This document shows, in pieces, positions 24,195 through 35,428 of a stretch of 64,000 nucleotides of DNA (position 1 is the stretch's first letter; every line of letters starts with the position of its first letter). Position numbers and translations under genes: made by a program. This DNA is from Litsea cubeba (lineage: Eukaryota; Streptophyta; Magnoliopsida; Laurales; Lauraceae). The stretch is taken from NCBI GenBank assembly GCA_012931725.1, contig CM022944.1, positions 112,380,570-112,444,569 on the forward strand, written 5' to 3'. Under the pieces are notes generated by a model. The model was given only the letters and a program-made list of their open reading frames with translations, had not been told where the DNA came from and made no database searches.

Positions 24195-25163
24195 ATTAAA
24201 TAAGGAAAATTTTCAAAATGGGGCCTAAATTTCTGAGAGATTTCAAAAAATGACAAAATAAGATTCACATTTCAAATTAGGCCATAAAATTTTCACTTCT
24301 CTTTCAAAATAGGACATCCGGCCAAATAAGCCATCATCTAAGGACTTTTTTCCTCTTATTTTTCAAAATCCCAAAACTGCCCTGCAAAGCCATGCCCTCC
24401 ACTTTCAACTATCCTCACCCTGCTTCTCACAACTTCACCATCACCAACCCCAACCATCTCACGTTCTAGCCAATTCCAAGTGCTAAAGATCTAAGCTATA
24501 ACCCAAACCTCCTAATAAAACACGACCCTTCTTCCTTTCATTTCTGCAACGTGCAAGTAATTGCCACCAACTTTCATCACTCTCTACTCCAAACAAACAT
24601 CACTCACCTTCATCTCCCCTGTAACCCAACTATGCCACACATCTAATCCTAGCCCTTACCTCACTCAACTATGCCAACTGCTTGTGACGAAACCACTCGA
24701 ACCCAGACCAACCATCTTTTTCTTCTCTCAACCCAGACCTACTACTCTGCAACGCTCATTACCTTCACCAATGCCCACTTCCCTTCACTTGCACTGAGCA
24801 CCCAAACTCAGCCATCAAACTCGCATGTTTGACCCTGCCAACTCACTCTCAGTCTTAGCCTACAACAGACACTAATGACCAACCCCATATTCACCTTCTT
24901 CTCTTTCTCCTCTCTTCTCCTACTTCTTTTCCTTTCCTCTCCTCTCTTTCTCCAATCTCACCATCACACCAGCACCCATCTCTCTAATATATGTCCCTCT
25001 GTTTCTTTCCTTGCCCCATCACTTTCCATCACCACCCTTTTTCTCCATCTTTCTACTTCCTCATGAACCGAGCCTACCAGTCCATCACCTGCATTATAAT
25101 TGAGCTAAAAAAATAAGAAAAGTTTTTTTTTTTTCAAAATATACAGAATCAGGATGCTATATG

Positions 25164-28100
25164 TGTTGACTTAGTATTTAAGTTTGTTAAATAACTCCTA
25201 CTTAGTAGGGACTTTTGACTTGTTCTATTAAGTTGTTATCCACGTCGTGATACATGGCTATGTTTGTTATCAACGTCGTGATACGTGTCTAAGTTTATGT
25301 TATTCGGTTACTCATGTAAGGCTATATAGCCGTCTCTATTACTTGAATAAACTAAGAAAGTATTCTCCCAGTTTTTGTATCTTTCATATTAGCTTTCACA
25401 TTTGGTATCAAAGCCCCATGGCCACCGAAAGTCATTTTGTTCAACCTGCCATTCCCAAATTTGATGGCCACTACGATCACTGGAGCATGCTCATGGAGAA
25501 CTCTCTTCATGCAAAGGAATATTGGACATTGATTGAAGATGAGTTTCCTGCCGTAGCAGCTGGTACTGAACCTACAGAGGAGCAATAGAAGGCAATGGCT
25601 GATCTGAGATTGAAATATTTGAAGGCAAAAAATTATCTCTTTCAAGCCATTGATAGGTCCATTCTTGACACCATCCTCAACAAGGATACCTCAAAGGATA
25701 TTTGGGAATCGATGAAGTTAAAGTATTGAGGGAATGCAAGAGTCAAACGAGCCCAACTTCAAGCTCTCCGCAGAGAGTTTGAGGTTCTCCAAATGAAGGA
25801 AGGTGAGTCCGTTGATGCCTATTTTGCTCATACTCTCACTGTTACTATTAAAATGCGTGTTCATGGTGAAAGAATGGCAGATATTATTGTTAGTGAGAAA
25901 ATTATGAGATCTATGTCTTCCAAATTCAATTATGTTGTTTGCTTCCATCGAGGAGTCCAAAAATTTGGAGGACATGTCCATTGATGAATTACAGAGTAGC
26001 CTTGTGTTGCATGAACAAAGGATGCATAGTCATGTTGTGGAAGACCAAGCCTTGGCAATAACGCATGACACCAACACCGGCGAAAGAGGTCGAGGTCGTC
26101 GTGGTCGAGGACGTGGTCGTGGCAGAGTAAATTTCGATAAGTCTATTGTGGAATGTTACTACTGCCACGACCTTGGACATTATCAATATGAATGTCCAAA
26201 GAAGAAGGCAAAGGAACTAAAGTCAAACTTTGCTGAAACTAGTGATGATGCATATGCACGTGAAGATGTCCTTCTCATGGCCTATGTTGATGACGAAGGA
26301 GGAGCTTCCGATAAAGTGGCTTGGTTTATAGACTCGGGTTGCAGTAATCATATGTGTGGGAAACAGGAGTTGTTCTCATCTCTCGATGAAGGTTTCCGCA
26401 AGTCCGTCAAATTGGGAAACAATTCCAAGCTGGATGCTATGGGCAAGGGCACTATTCGCATGCAAGTTGGTGCAATTGTGCAGGTCATTAGTGAGGTATT
26501 TTATCTTCCTGCACTAAAGAATAATTTATTGAGTATTGAACAGTTGCAGGATGAAGGTTTGGCTATCCTAATTCGAAATAACATGTGCAAAGCTTTTCAT
26601 CCACAAAGGGGCCTTATTATTGAAACAACCATGTCTCTCAATCGCATGTTTGTTCTCTTTGCCACAACTCAGTCACAAGATCATCATTGTTTGCACACTC
26701 ATACGGAGAACCCATATTACTTATGGCATTATCGCTATGGACATCTGAGTTTTGGAGGTTTAAGACTATTTCATCAGCGATAGATGGTCAAGGGCTTGCC
26801 ACCACATGCGAATATTGTATGATGGGCAAACAGCACCGAAGACCATTTCCGCTTAAAAGTGTATGGCGGGCTACTCAAGTACTTCAGCTTCTTCATGCCG
26901 ATATTTGCGGTCCTATTTCCCTAATTTCCAACAGCCAAAAGAGGTACATCTTAACTTTTATTGATGATTTTAGTCGCAAACTCTGGGTGTTTTTCTTGAC
27001 TGAAAAATTAGAAGTTTTTTGTATCTTTAAAGTTTTTAAAGCTTAAGTGGAGACAGAGAAGGAAACTAGCATCAAGGGGTTACGGACGGACCGAGGAGGG
27101 GAATTCACCTCACAAAATTTCAATGATTTTTGTGCTGCACATGGCATACATCGCCAACTTACAGCTGCCTACACACCCTAGCAGAACGGTGTAGCCGAAA
27201 GAAAGAACCGTACAATTATGAACATGGTTCGCTATATGTTCACTAGTAAGCAAGTACCAAAAACCTTTTGGTCTGACGCTGTCAATTGGGCATGTTTGAT
27301 GTATCTGACAAACACAAGGCCTGATATTATGTTTGTTGTCAGTCTCTTGAGCAGGTTTATGTCACATCCCATCGAGTTACATTCTCAGGCAGCAAAGAGA
27401 GTGTTGCGATATGTCAAAGGGACACTTGAATTTGGAGTGTTCTACCGCAAGGGAGGAGATTATGAGCTTATGGCTTACACTGACAGTGACTATGCAGGGG
27501 ATTTAGAGGATAGGAAAAGTACTTCAGGTTATCTTTTCCTAACTAGTTATGGTGCTGTGTCCTGGTCATCTCGAAAACAGCCTATAGTCACACTCTCTAC
27601 AACTGAAGCCGAGTTTGTCGCTGCAGCTTCTTGTGTCTGTCAAGCGGTTTGGTTGAGACGGATGTTGGAGACACCTCATCATGATCAACAAGATCCTACT
27701 GTGATGTTTTGTGATAACTCTTCCACTATCAAGCTTTCGAAAAATCCTGTAATGCATAGTCGAAGTAAGCACGTTAATGTTCGCTACCATTTTCTTTGTG
27801 ATCTCACTAGGGATGGAGTTGTGAAGATGATTTACTATCATACTCAGGAGCAGCTAGCTGACATCATGACAAAGCCACTGCCGTTAGCTAACTTTGAGAA
27901 GTTGCGTGCTTTAATGGGAGTATGTCAAGAACCAAAGATAATCTGATCGTTGTGAATCAGATTAGGGGAGGATATGTTGACTTAGTATTTAAGTTTGTTA
28001 AATAACTCCTACTTAGTATGGACTTTTGACTTGTTTTATTAAGCTGTTATCCACGTTGTGATACGTGGCTATATTTGTTATCCACGTCGTGATACGTGGC

Positions 28101-28212
28101 AAAGTTTATGTTATTCGGTTACTCATGTAAGGCTATATAGCTGTCTCTGTTACTTGAATAAACTAAGAAAGTATTCTCCCAGTTTTTGTATCTTTTCATA
28201 TTAGCTTTCACA
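25164..28212 (+). mobile_element. Internally deleted Ty1/copia element
   Basis: LTRs of 237 bp (25164-25400) and 238 bp (27975-28212) both start TGTTGACTTAG and end CTTTCACA. A perfect ATATG target duplication flanks the element (25159-25163 and 28213-28217). A primer-binding site resembling initiator tRNA-Met, TTTGGTATCAAAGC, follows the 5' LTR at 25401, and an AGGGGAGGAT purine tract precedes the 3' LTR. At 3.05 kb it is well short of a full Copia because integrase C-terminus and most of RT are missing. It is inserted in the Mutator-like element. Confidence 0.93.
25418..27946 (+). pseudogene. Copia element 2 gag-pol remnant
   Basis: Translation from ATG 25418 gives a Copia gag (PKFDGHYDHWSMLMENSL), interrupted by stops at 25586 and 25727 and a frameshift near 25945. 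A zinc knuckle CYYCHDLGHYQYEC, protease WFIDSGCSNHMCG, a GAG-pre-integrase region and the integrase core start (FIDDFSRKLWVFF; TDRGGEFTS; NGVAERKNRT) follow. Near 27290 the frame passes directly from integrase (KTFWSDAVNWA) into the late RT block CLMYLTNTRPDIMFVVSLL and then RNase H (KSTSGYLFLTSYGAVSW, TTEAEFVAA). The RT catalytic core is therefore absent. Confidence 0.9.
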
Positions 28213-28217
28213 ATATG

Positions 28218-29008
28218 TTAAATGCAAAAAAATTGCTACCTAAATAGTCATTTTCACCTTGTTATGCATTCATTATATTCCTAGTGACAAAAGGGAAATA
28301 ACTTTACTACAAAATTAGATCATTAAATCAGTTTAGAGAGACTTTTTATTATGGACTGATGGGAGTCCGCACATGTAGCATTTGTATCAAGTTGTTCCAT
28401 TTGTTCTTCATCTAATGCCCTCGACATGTAAATCCTGCCTGTAGACGACCTGCTAAAATTATATTCTCCATTGGCTAAGAGGACCAAAAGACCCTAGCGA
28501 GTAACTGAAAATTGGACTCATTCAGCTATGCTATCCTGAAAACTTGCTTATGGCTCGACTAATTAGTTGAAATTTATATACTTTAGAACCTTGTCAGAAT
28601 TGAATGAATGGCAAAAGATATGACACCCTCACTTCTAATGAGGCCTTCTATGAAGAACTGTTTTCTCTATATCATTTTAAGAGAACTTTGATGACATACA
28701 AATGTTGTAGGTCATGAGCCATTCGGCCTACAGTTATTAACAAGAGTTAAGAGAACCTTGTTATATACATAAAATTCCATCACAAGGGAAAATCTCTTCA
28801 CAACAGAATCTGCAATCTCCCATCTAATAACAAAGAAGGAGAAAAATGAGTGAGAAAAGCAAGATAAAATGAATAAGTGTGTGGCAACTATTTGCAGGTT
28901 AGAGATGAGAGGAAGAGGGGTCTTGTTTTGTTAGGAGAGCTTAGGTTCTAGCTAAGATCTCCACAGTTGGGATTGGCTAGGATGTAAGATGGCGGGTTGA
29001 TGATGGTG
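28218..29008. other. Interior of the Mutator-like element between the two Copia insertions
   Basis: AT-rich sequence without a gene, bounded by the ATATG and ATGTT target duplications of the two Copia elements. By position it belongs to the interrupted inverted-repeat element. I recognise no transposase motif. Confidence 0.55.
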
Positions 29009-29013
29009 ATGTT

Positions 29014-29514
29014 TGTTGGCATTTGTGGTGGGACCCACTTGTGTTTGCATGTGGATGGACCCCACTCACAAAGATACACCCCTCACAAGGAGTCTCATGG
29101 TGATAAGGATAAGGATAGCTTGAGTTTTATCCAACTCTCTATCTCTTTATCATATCTACATTCAAATTCAAATTGAGAGAGATTGATCATAATCATCTCT
29201 CAATTCGAATTTGAATAGAGATCTTATCACCCATTAGCCTAAGGGCTATATATAGATATGAGAAATATAGCTTGAAACTACTTTGAAGAATTAATCTTCC
29301 TTTCACTAGATCTCAAATTCTCCATCATCATCTTCTGCATCCAGGGTGTCCATCCTTGCCCTTGGATCTTGAAGAGTGACTTGTATGTGACTGATCTCTC
29401 GTAGACAGTCATAGATCTCCACACCATTGCCTGATTCAAGCCGATATTGTCCTAATTGCGTTTGTAGCAGCCAGCATCTTTAGATCCTTGCTTCCGCTAT
29501 ATTTACATCCTTCA
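29014..29514 (+). repeat. 5' LTR of Copia element 3
   Basis: 501 bp, TGTTGGC...CATCCTTCA, with a TATATATAGA motif near 29250 that could serve as TATA box. It appears identical to 33846-34346. Confidence 0.95.
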
Positions 29515-29515
29515 T

Positions 29516-29527
29516 TGGTATCAGAGC
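29516..29527 (+). promoter_or_regulatory. Primer-binding site of Copia element 3
   Basis: TGGTATCAGAGC one base after the 5' LTR is the standard complement of the plant initiator tRNA-Met 3' end used by Copia elements for minus-strand priming. Confidence 0.9.
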
Positions 29528-30226
29528 AATAATTGGCGTGCTCACGCAGGAATTGGATTGATTTTGGTTGCGAATCAGGTAACCCGAAACCTTGGTAATA
29601 CTATTAGATTGTATATAAAATTGGATGTTTTTTTTTATATAAACCGTGTGATCACATTAATATGATGGAGAAAGGGTGTCTTTTTCCAGCTAGTTGTGTG
29701 GTTTCCTTTTCTATATATATATAGGAAGGACCGCAGGAGTACTACTTGGCAGCCTTGCACATGGGTGCTCAGGCTACAAGCAAGACTGCTAATATATATG
29801 TTTTGCATGATACCATGCAATCAGATCTCACATTGCTCATCATCAGGATAATAAATATTGCAACTGATTCATGTTTTATTAGCCTTGATTGGGCCATCTA
29901 GTGTCAGATTCTACCATTCATATATATAGGATAAGTATAAATGCCTCTGCCATGTGGAAACAAATGGAATGGTAGGATATTGTGTTACCGTCATTTGCAC
30001 CCTGCCTGGATGGCATTACTCGGATTAGGCAGGAAACCCTGATTAGCATTTCTATTAATTTTGTGCTTTTATGGACATGGATTTGAGACTATTTTCTCAT
30101 AAGATTTATTGCCTCATGATTGCCTTAAAAGGGTCCTTATAGTGTGGCTGCTGGACACTACCAGTTGTTTTGTTTTAGTTACCAATGCAAAATTGAGATT
30201 GTAGAATTTCAGCTGAATATTCACAC
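29528..30226 (+). other. Non-coding leader of Copia element 3 in place of gag and protease
   Basis: About 700 bp between the primer site and the pol frame where gag, zinc knuckle and protease would be expected. No gag, CCHC or D(T/S)GA motif is seen in any plus-strand frame. The sequence is AT-rich and does not resemble the Copia coding regions elsewhere in the window. Confidence 0.7.
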
Positions 30227-32617
30227 ATGTCAGTCATATTAGGCCGATCAACATTTTGTTCTTATGAGGCAATTGATTTTTTCAAAATTTTTACAAAAGA
30301 AGTTCAAAATAAGTTTGACAAAAACATCAAGACCCTCAGGACCGATCGAGGTGGAGAATACACTTCGGAGATTTTTAAAAGTTTTTGCATGGAAAATGGA
30401 ATTTCTCGTCAACTGACTATGGCCTACACCCCACAACAAAACGGAGTTGCGGAAAGACGTAACAGGACCCTGTTAGACATGGTTAGATCAATGATGGCTC
30501 ATGCAAATTTACCTGTCTCCTTTTGGGGAGATGCGTTATTAACTGCATCATATATCTTAAATAGAGTCCCTTCTAAGTCTGTTCCCAAGACTCCGTATGA
30601 GTTGTGGACCGGTAGAAAACCTTCCTTGGGAGACCTACGCCCGTGGGGTTCTTTAGGGCATGTCCTTATCATGAATCCTAACAAATTGGAGCGTAAGACA
30701 ATTCCAAGTATCTTTGTGAGATACTCTGAATTGTCAAAAGGATACGTTCTAGTTCATGAGGATGTCAATGGCAGATTAATTGAAAAAGAATCTCGTGATG
30801 TAGATTTCTTCGAGTTTCAATATCCTGAAAAGAAGAAGACAAGGGTGTCCATTGAACTATTTGAAATGGATGACTTCTCCTACCACGAGGAGCCGACACC
30901 ACTTGTTGGTATTAGTGGGAGAGATCCTATGGTGCCACAGGCAAGTGGGAGTGATCAGGATGCCCTTCGTCGTTCTTCTCGTGGATTGATTCCAAAGAAG
31001 TTTTTTGAAATTGAGGGAACTTCTTATGCATACATTGTAACTGATGATGACGAACCACGTTCTTATAAAGAAGCAATGGAATCAGTAAACTCGAAGGCAT
31101 GGATGCTCGCGATGAATGATGAGATAAGCTCTATGCGTAAGAACCATGTATGGGATCTTGTGGATCTTCCCAAGGATAGGAAAGCCATTACAAACAAATG
31201 GGTTTTGAAAATTAAGCGAAAAGCCGACGGTTCCATTGACAAATTTAAAGCTAGGCTTGTGGCTAAGGGGTTCACACAGAAAGAAGGTGTGGATTATGAA
31301 GAAACTTTCTCCCCTGTGGTGAGATTTTCTTCTGTCCGCATGATCTTATCTATTGTGGCCCACATGGATTTAGAATTACACCAGATGGATGTTAAGACCG
31401 CCTTTTTAAACGGTGATCTTGAGGAGGAAATATACATGAAACAACCAATAGGATATGTGGAAAAAGGCCATGAGGATAAAGTTTGTAAACTCAAGAAATC
31501 TATCTATGGCCTTAAACAATCCTCGAGACAATGGTACAAAAAGTTCCATAACACAATCCTGTCAAATGGTTTCTCCATGTGTTACGAAGATCATTGTGTT
31601 TACATTAAGCGATCTAAACATAAATTTGTGTTGCTATCTCTTTACGTTGATGATATTCTTTTGGCTTGTAATGATATTGGCTTTTTACTTGAGACCAAAG
31701 CATGGTTGTCAACTGTTTTTGAAATGAAAGATTTGGGTGAGGCTGAGTTCATTTTAGGGGTTAAAATTACGCAGAATCGTTCAAAACGCATTCTTGGCTT
31801 GTCCCAAACAACTTACATTGAGAAAATTCTAGAGAAATTTAGAATGGCAAATGCTAGTCCCGTTGAGACCCCGATTGATAAGGGTTGCAAATTAAGTGTA
31901 ATGCAATGTCCTCAAACCGATGCTGAAACAAAAAGAATGGCTTCCATACCCTATGCCAGCGCTGTAGGAAGTTTAATGCATGCTATGTTGTGCACACGCC
32001 CTGATATTTGCTATGCGGTTGGGTTGGTTAGTCGATTTCAAAGTAACCCGGGTATTGCTCATTGGAATGCTGTCAAACGAATCTTCCGATATTTAAAGGG
32101 CACCAAAGATATGATGCTTTGCTATCACGGTGGTGGCTTGAGTTTATTAGCATACAGTGACTCATCTTTTTCGGATGATCCCGACGACGGCAAATCCACA
32201 TCGGGATATGTGTTCTTACTGGGCGGGGGAGCCATTTCATGGTCCAGTAAGAAGCAGGAGTGTACAGTCATGTCGACCACTGAGGCCGAATATGTTGCTT
32301 GCGCACTGGCGGCCATGGAGGCTGTATGGATTCGCCGTTTTCTGTTGGATTTGGGACTAGTATCCATTGCTCGTGATCCCATTCCATTGAGAACAGATAG
32401 TACAACTGCCATATGCTTGGCAAAAGACCCCAAGTTTCATCAGAGGGCAAAACATATCAAGCGAAAGTGGCATTTTATCCGTGAACAAATAGAAGCAAAA
32501 GAAATAGCAATATCTCATGTGCCATCTTTGGAAATGATTGCTGACCCAATGACCAAACCCTTGGCGCGAGAGCTATTCGCTATTCATGTAAGGCGTATGG
32601 GAATGCAATATATGTAA
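30227..32617 (+). CDS. Copia element 3 truncated pol: partial integrase, RT and RNase H
   Basis: A single open frame of 796 codons. The beginning is inside the integrase core: RTDRGGEYTSEIFKSF (about residues 38-53) carries the second Asp and NGVAERRNRTLLDM the Glu of the DDE triad, but the first Asp, the zinc-binding HHCC region and the protease are absent. RT follows with NKWVLKIKRKADGSIDKFKA, QMDVKTAFLNGDLEEEIYM, SLYVDDILLACND (catalytic) and DLGEAEFILGVKI. RNase H has YSDSSFSDD, KSTSGYVFLLGGGAISW and TTEAEYVA. The first ATG region is arbitrary because upstream coding has been lost; translation of this frame from a genomic transcript is unproven. The RT-RNase H part looks intact, which is unusual for the elements in this window and fits a recent insertion. 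Confidence 0.9.
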   Translation: MSVILGRSTFCSYEAIDFFKIFTKEVQNKFDKNIKTLRTDRGGEYTSEIFKSFCMENGISRQLTMAYTPQQNGVAERRNRTLLDMVRSMMAHANLPVSFWGDALLTASYILNRVPSKSVPKTPYELWTGRKPSLGDLRPWGSLGHVLIMNPNKLERKTIPSIFVRYSELSKGYVLVHEDVNGRLIEKESRDVDFFEFQYPEKKKTRVSIELFEMDDFSYHEEPTPLVGISGRDPMVPQASGSDQDALRRSSRGLIPKKFFEIEGTSYAYIVTDDDEPRSYKEAMESVNSKAWMLAMNDEISSMRKNHVWDLVDLPKDRKAITNKWVLKIKRKADGSIDKFKARLVAKGFTQKEGVDYEETFSPVVRFSSVRMILSIVAHMDLELHQMDVKTAFLNGDLEEEIYMKQPIGYVEKGHEDKVCKLKKSIYGLKQSSRQWYKKFHNTILSNGFSMCYEDHCVYIKRSKHKFVLLSLYVDDILLACNDIGFLLETKAWLSTVFEMKDLGEAEFILGVKITQNRSKRILGLSQTTYIEKILEKFRMANASPVETPIDKGCKLSVMQCPQTDAETKRMASIPYASAVGSLMHAMLCTRPDICYAVGLVSRFQSNPGIAHWNAVKRIFRYLKGTKDMMLCYHGGGLSLLAYSDSSFSDDPDDGKSTSGYVFLLGGGAISWSSKKQECTVMSTTEAEYVACALAAMEAVWIRRFLLDLGLVSIARDPIPLRTDSTTAICLAKDPKFHQRAKHIKRKWHFIREQIEAKEIAISHVPSLEMIADPMTKPLARELFAIHVRRMGMQYM

Positions 32618-33845
32618 TCCTTTTATTCAGTGGGAGTGTATTAGACTTTTTCAAAAAAAGTTTTTTTTTGTGATTATATGCGTGTTATATTCTTTTCATT
32701 CATACATGTGCATATACTTTACATTGGCAACATACACAATAAGCGTGTGTATTAGATGCACACGTGGCACCAAACAGGTGAGGTCATCCACTCGCATGGA
32801 TAAAGACCGCCCTTGATGTCTTAGTGACTGATAGGATGAGGTGCATGCATTTGTATGATATGCTGATTAAGCCAATGTGGATCTTATTGGTGCGTACAGA
32901 TGTATGGAACGCCGACTCAGTCTTGTGTGCATTGGGGTGATGTGGATCACAAGACTGAATGAGACTTAGCATTAGTCGTCGGACAAATCACACCCTAATA
33001 AGTCCGATAGCCTGTTTTAGAAACCAAGCGTGGTTGTGTTTGTTACGATCAGCTTGCGCAGTAGTGAATCGGTGCAATGCTAGCATGGGCTCTGTTAAAG
33101 AGCTATTGCTTTTCACACTGCGACGCGTGTCTACTGACATGCGTGTTTGAGGACCTACCTACGAGCAGCGGGATATTATCCTAGAAATCCTGTTTGCTGT
33201 GCGAGAGTTAGTCCCGTAGGTGACTCTTGAGCTTGGAGTTGGTTATTGTGTGAACCAATTCTTGAGGCTCTTGTGCCCTTATACCAACCTCTTCGTTGGA
33301 AAGATAAGATCGGTGATGCTACTTTAGCTGCGGTTGTGCCACGGCAACATAGGAGCCAACGAGCCGCCGTGCTAGGAAAGCTGCTTGGTTGATTCTGACC
33401 ATCGTAAGTCCATGGGAAGACCCCTTGACATCACACTCTAGTTTATACGTGCTTAAGATACTTATCAGCCCAGGCTATATCGAGTATTTTGAAAATTTTA
33501 AGACAAACAATTTTCTAAATTATATATATGTATAAATATGTTATTTTATAAAAAGAAATGTTTGTAAAAGGTTTTACTCGATAAGTTGAATAAGCACATA
33601 CGTGGGTTGAACACGACTCAAGGGTATGAGTCAACATCCAATCCGGTGTGGTCATGCGAGTGTCTAGGGCAGACTGATGTGTCGGTGAGTTGGTGTATTC
33701 TAGTCAGATGGTGACTTAGTGTACATTCTCTCCGTGAATAGGCATAATGGAGGTCCCACTCTTCAGGTCCATTTTTACTTTATAGAATTTGATGATGGAA
33801 ATTAGTGATCAAATGGAATGAATCTTGTTCGGTGCGAGTGGGAGA
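32618..33845 (+). other. Long 3' untranslated tail of Copia element 3
   Basis: About 1.2 kb lies between the pol stop and the 3' LTR, longer than usual for Copia. It has no ORF with recognisable features on either strand. Immediately after the stop, TTATTCAGTGGGAGTG resembles a displaced purine tract, suggesting that the tail could have been acquired between the original tract and the LTR. Confidence 0.6.
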
Positions 33846-34346
33846 TGTTGGCATTTGTGGTGGGACCCACTTGTGTTTGCATGTGGATGGACCCCACTCA
33901 CAAAGATACACCCCTCACAAGGAGTCTCATGGTGATAAGGATAAGGATAGCTTGAGTTTTATCCAACTCTCTATCTCTTTATCATATCTACATTCAAATT
34001 CAAATTGAGAGAGATTGATCATAATCATCTCTCAATTCGAATTTGAATAGAGATCTTATCACCCATTAGCCTAAGGGCTATATATAGATATGAGAAATAT
34101 AGCTTGAAACTACTTTGAAGAATTAATCTTCCTTTCACTAGATCTCAAATTCTCCATCATCATCTTCTGCATCCAGGGTGTCCATCCTTGCCCTTGGATC
34201 TTGAAGAGTGACTTGTATGTGACTGATCTCTCGTAGACAGTCATAGATCTCCACACCATTGCCTGATTCAAGCCGATATTGTCCTAATTGCGTTTGTAGC
34301 AGCCAGCATCTTTAGATCCTTGCTTCCGCTATATTTACATCCTTCA
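33846..34346 (+). repeat. 3' LTR of Copia element 3
   Basis: 501 bp, apparently identical to the 5' LTR, followed at once by the ATGTT duplication and the right inverted end of the Mutator-like element. Confidence 0.95.
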
Positions 34347-34586
34347 ATGTTGTGAGCGGAGGGTGGGATGAGTTATAAGTGGAGGGCAATGGTTCTCCAA
34401 GGTAGTTTTGGGATTTTAAAAAATAAGAGGGAAAAAGTCCCCGGATGGTGGCTTATTTGGCCGGATATCCTGTTTTGAAAGAGAAGTGGAAAACTTAAGG
34501 CCTAATTTGAAATGTGCATCTTATTTTGTCCTTTTTTGAAATCTCCCAGAAATTTAGGCCCCATTTTGAAATTTTCCCTTAAAATA

Positions 34587-35418
34587 AACATACATGGTTA
34601 GAGTCTTAAACTCATAAAGAGCCAAAATATAGCAAGAGAAAGGAGGGATGCCAATGAGCAGATAGTAATAGGCTAATAGCCTTTCCAAGATTGTGATAGC
34701 TCCCAAAGCTTTTGGTTATAAATCATCTCTACGATATACAATACCACATCCACGTGGTCATTCTGAAAATATTCAAATATGATATACTTTTCCATGAAAA
34801 TGACTAATTATTTTATTTAATAATATTTTTTTAGATGAAACCCAAACCTTTTTCATATTTGTTATGAAATATTTAAGTATAGGCACCTGACTCAAAGAAA
34901 AGAAAAAGGTACCATAGAAACATTGAATTTTGGGAGTTGGATGCTTGCTTATGTCCTCATAATATTTGGGCCTGAGTTGCATGTGCAATTTTGGTCTTGG
35001 ACCAACGGACTTACACTCAGTTTCGAAATAGAGTTGTGCACATAATGCTTGAGTTGCATATAATGTATAAGTTTTATTCGGGTGAGACTGTCTGCATATG
35101 GTGTGATGTGAACACTCTCACGGGGCACGGGGCGCACTTGGGGATATGACAATCATGATAAGAGCCAGTTTGGTTACAGGCATTTCTGGCAAAGAATCGG
35201 GTTTGTTGGAAATCCCAGATATTTATTTATTCCAAACACTCTATTTGATGCAAGAATTTAGAATTCTACGCCATATAAAAAGGTACTTTTAGCATTATGA
35301 ATTCCCATATTTATAGGATTCCAAATGTTAGAGGGGGGCTGAGCATTTAGATTTCTCATAATTCTTCCATACAATAATTCTCACAATTCTTCAAAACAAA
35401 CACGCCGATGGGATCTTA
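34587..35418. other. Intergenic DNA, possible MITE at its right end
   Basis: No gene. The block 35160-35410 starts GAGCCAGTTTGGTTAC and ends CAAAACAAACACGCC, a weak inverted similarity often seen in hAT- or Harbinger-type MITEs, but I could not confirm paired arms or a target duplication. Confidence 0.35.
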
Positions 35419-35428
35419 ACAAGACTTA

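Larger units (their letters stand above)
29014..34346 (+). mobile_element. Young, gag-less Ty1/copia element
   Basis: LTRs at 29014-29514 and 33846-34346 are each 501 bp, start TGTTGGC, end CATCCTTCA and appear identical along their whole length. A perfect ATGTT duplication flanks the element (29009-29013 and 34347-34351). A canonical initiator-tRNA-Met primer site, TGGTATCAGAGC, is at 29516-29527, and a GAGTGGGAGA purine tract precedes the 3' LTR. The only coding part is a truncated pol. Gag, protease and the first part of integrase are missing, so movement must have used proteins from another copy or the deletion happened after insertion. Confidence 0.95.
24204..34577. mobile_element. Mutator-like element with long inverted ends, split by two Copia insertions
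   Basis: About 230 bp at 24204-24432 are repeated in inverse orientation at 34347-34577. Both ends start GGAAAATTT(T)CAAAATGGGG read inward, continue through the same blocks such as ATCCGGCCAAATAAGCCA and CAAAATCCCAAAACT, and are highly similar by eye. Long inverted ends suggest a Mutator-like element. The flanks ATTAAATAA (left) and CTTAAAATAA (right) could be a decayed 9-bp duplication. Removing the two Copia elements leaves about 2.0 kb without transposase coding, so it is non-autonomous. The left interior (24430-25140) is pyrimidine-rich. Confidence 0.75.

Noticed and set aside
24561..25066. Open frames in the pyrimidine-rich stretch
   Set aside because: Composition-driven (CT-rich) frames within the Mutator-like element; no domain or conserved motif.
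35160..35410. Possible MITE GAGCCAGTTTGG...CAAACACGCC
   Set aside because: Ends are only weakly inverted, and no target duplication or foldback arms could be seen.
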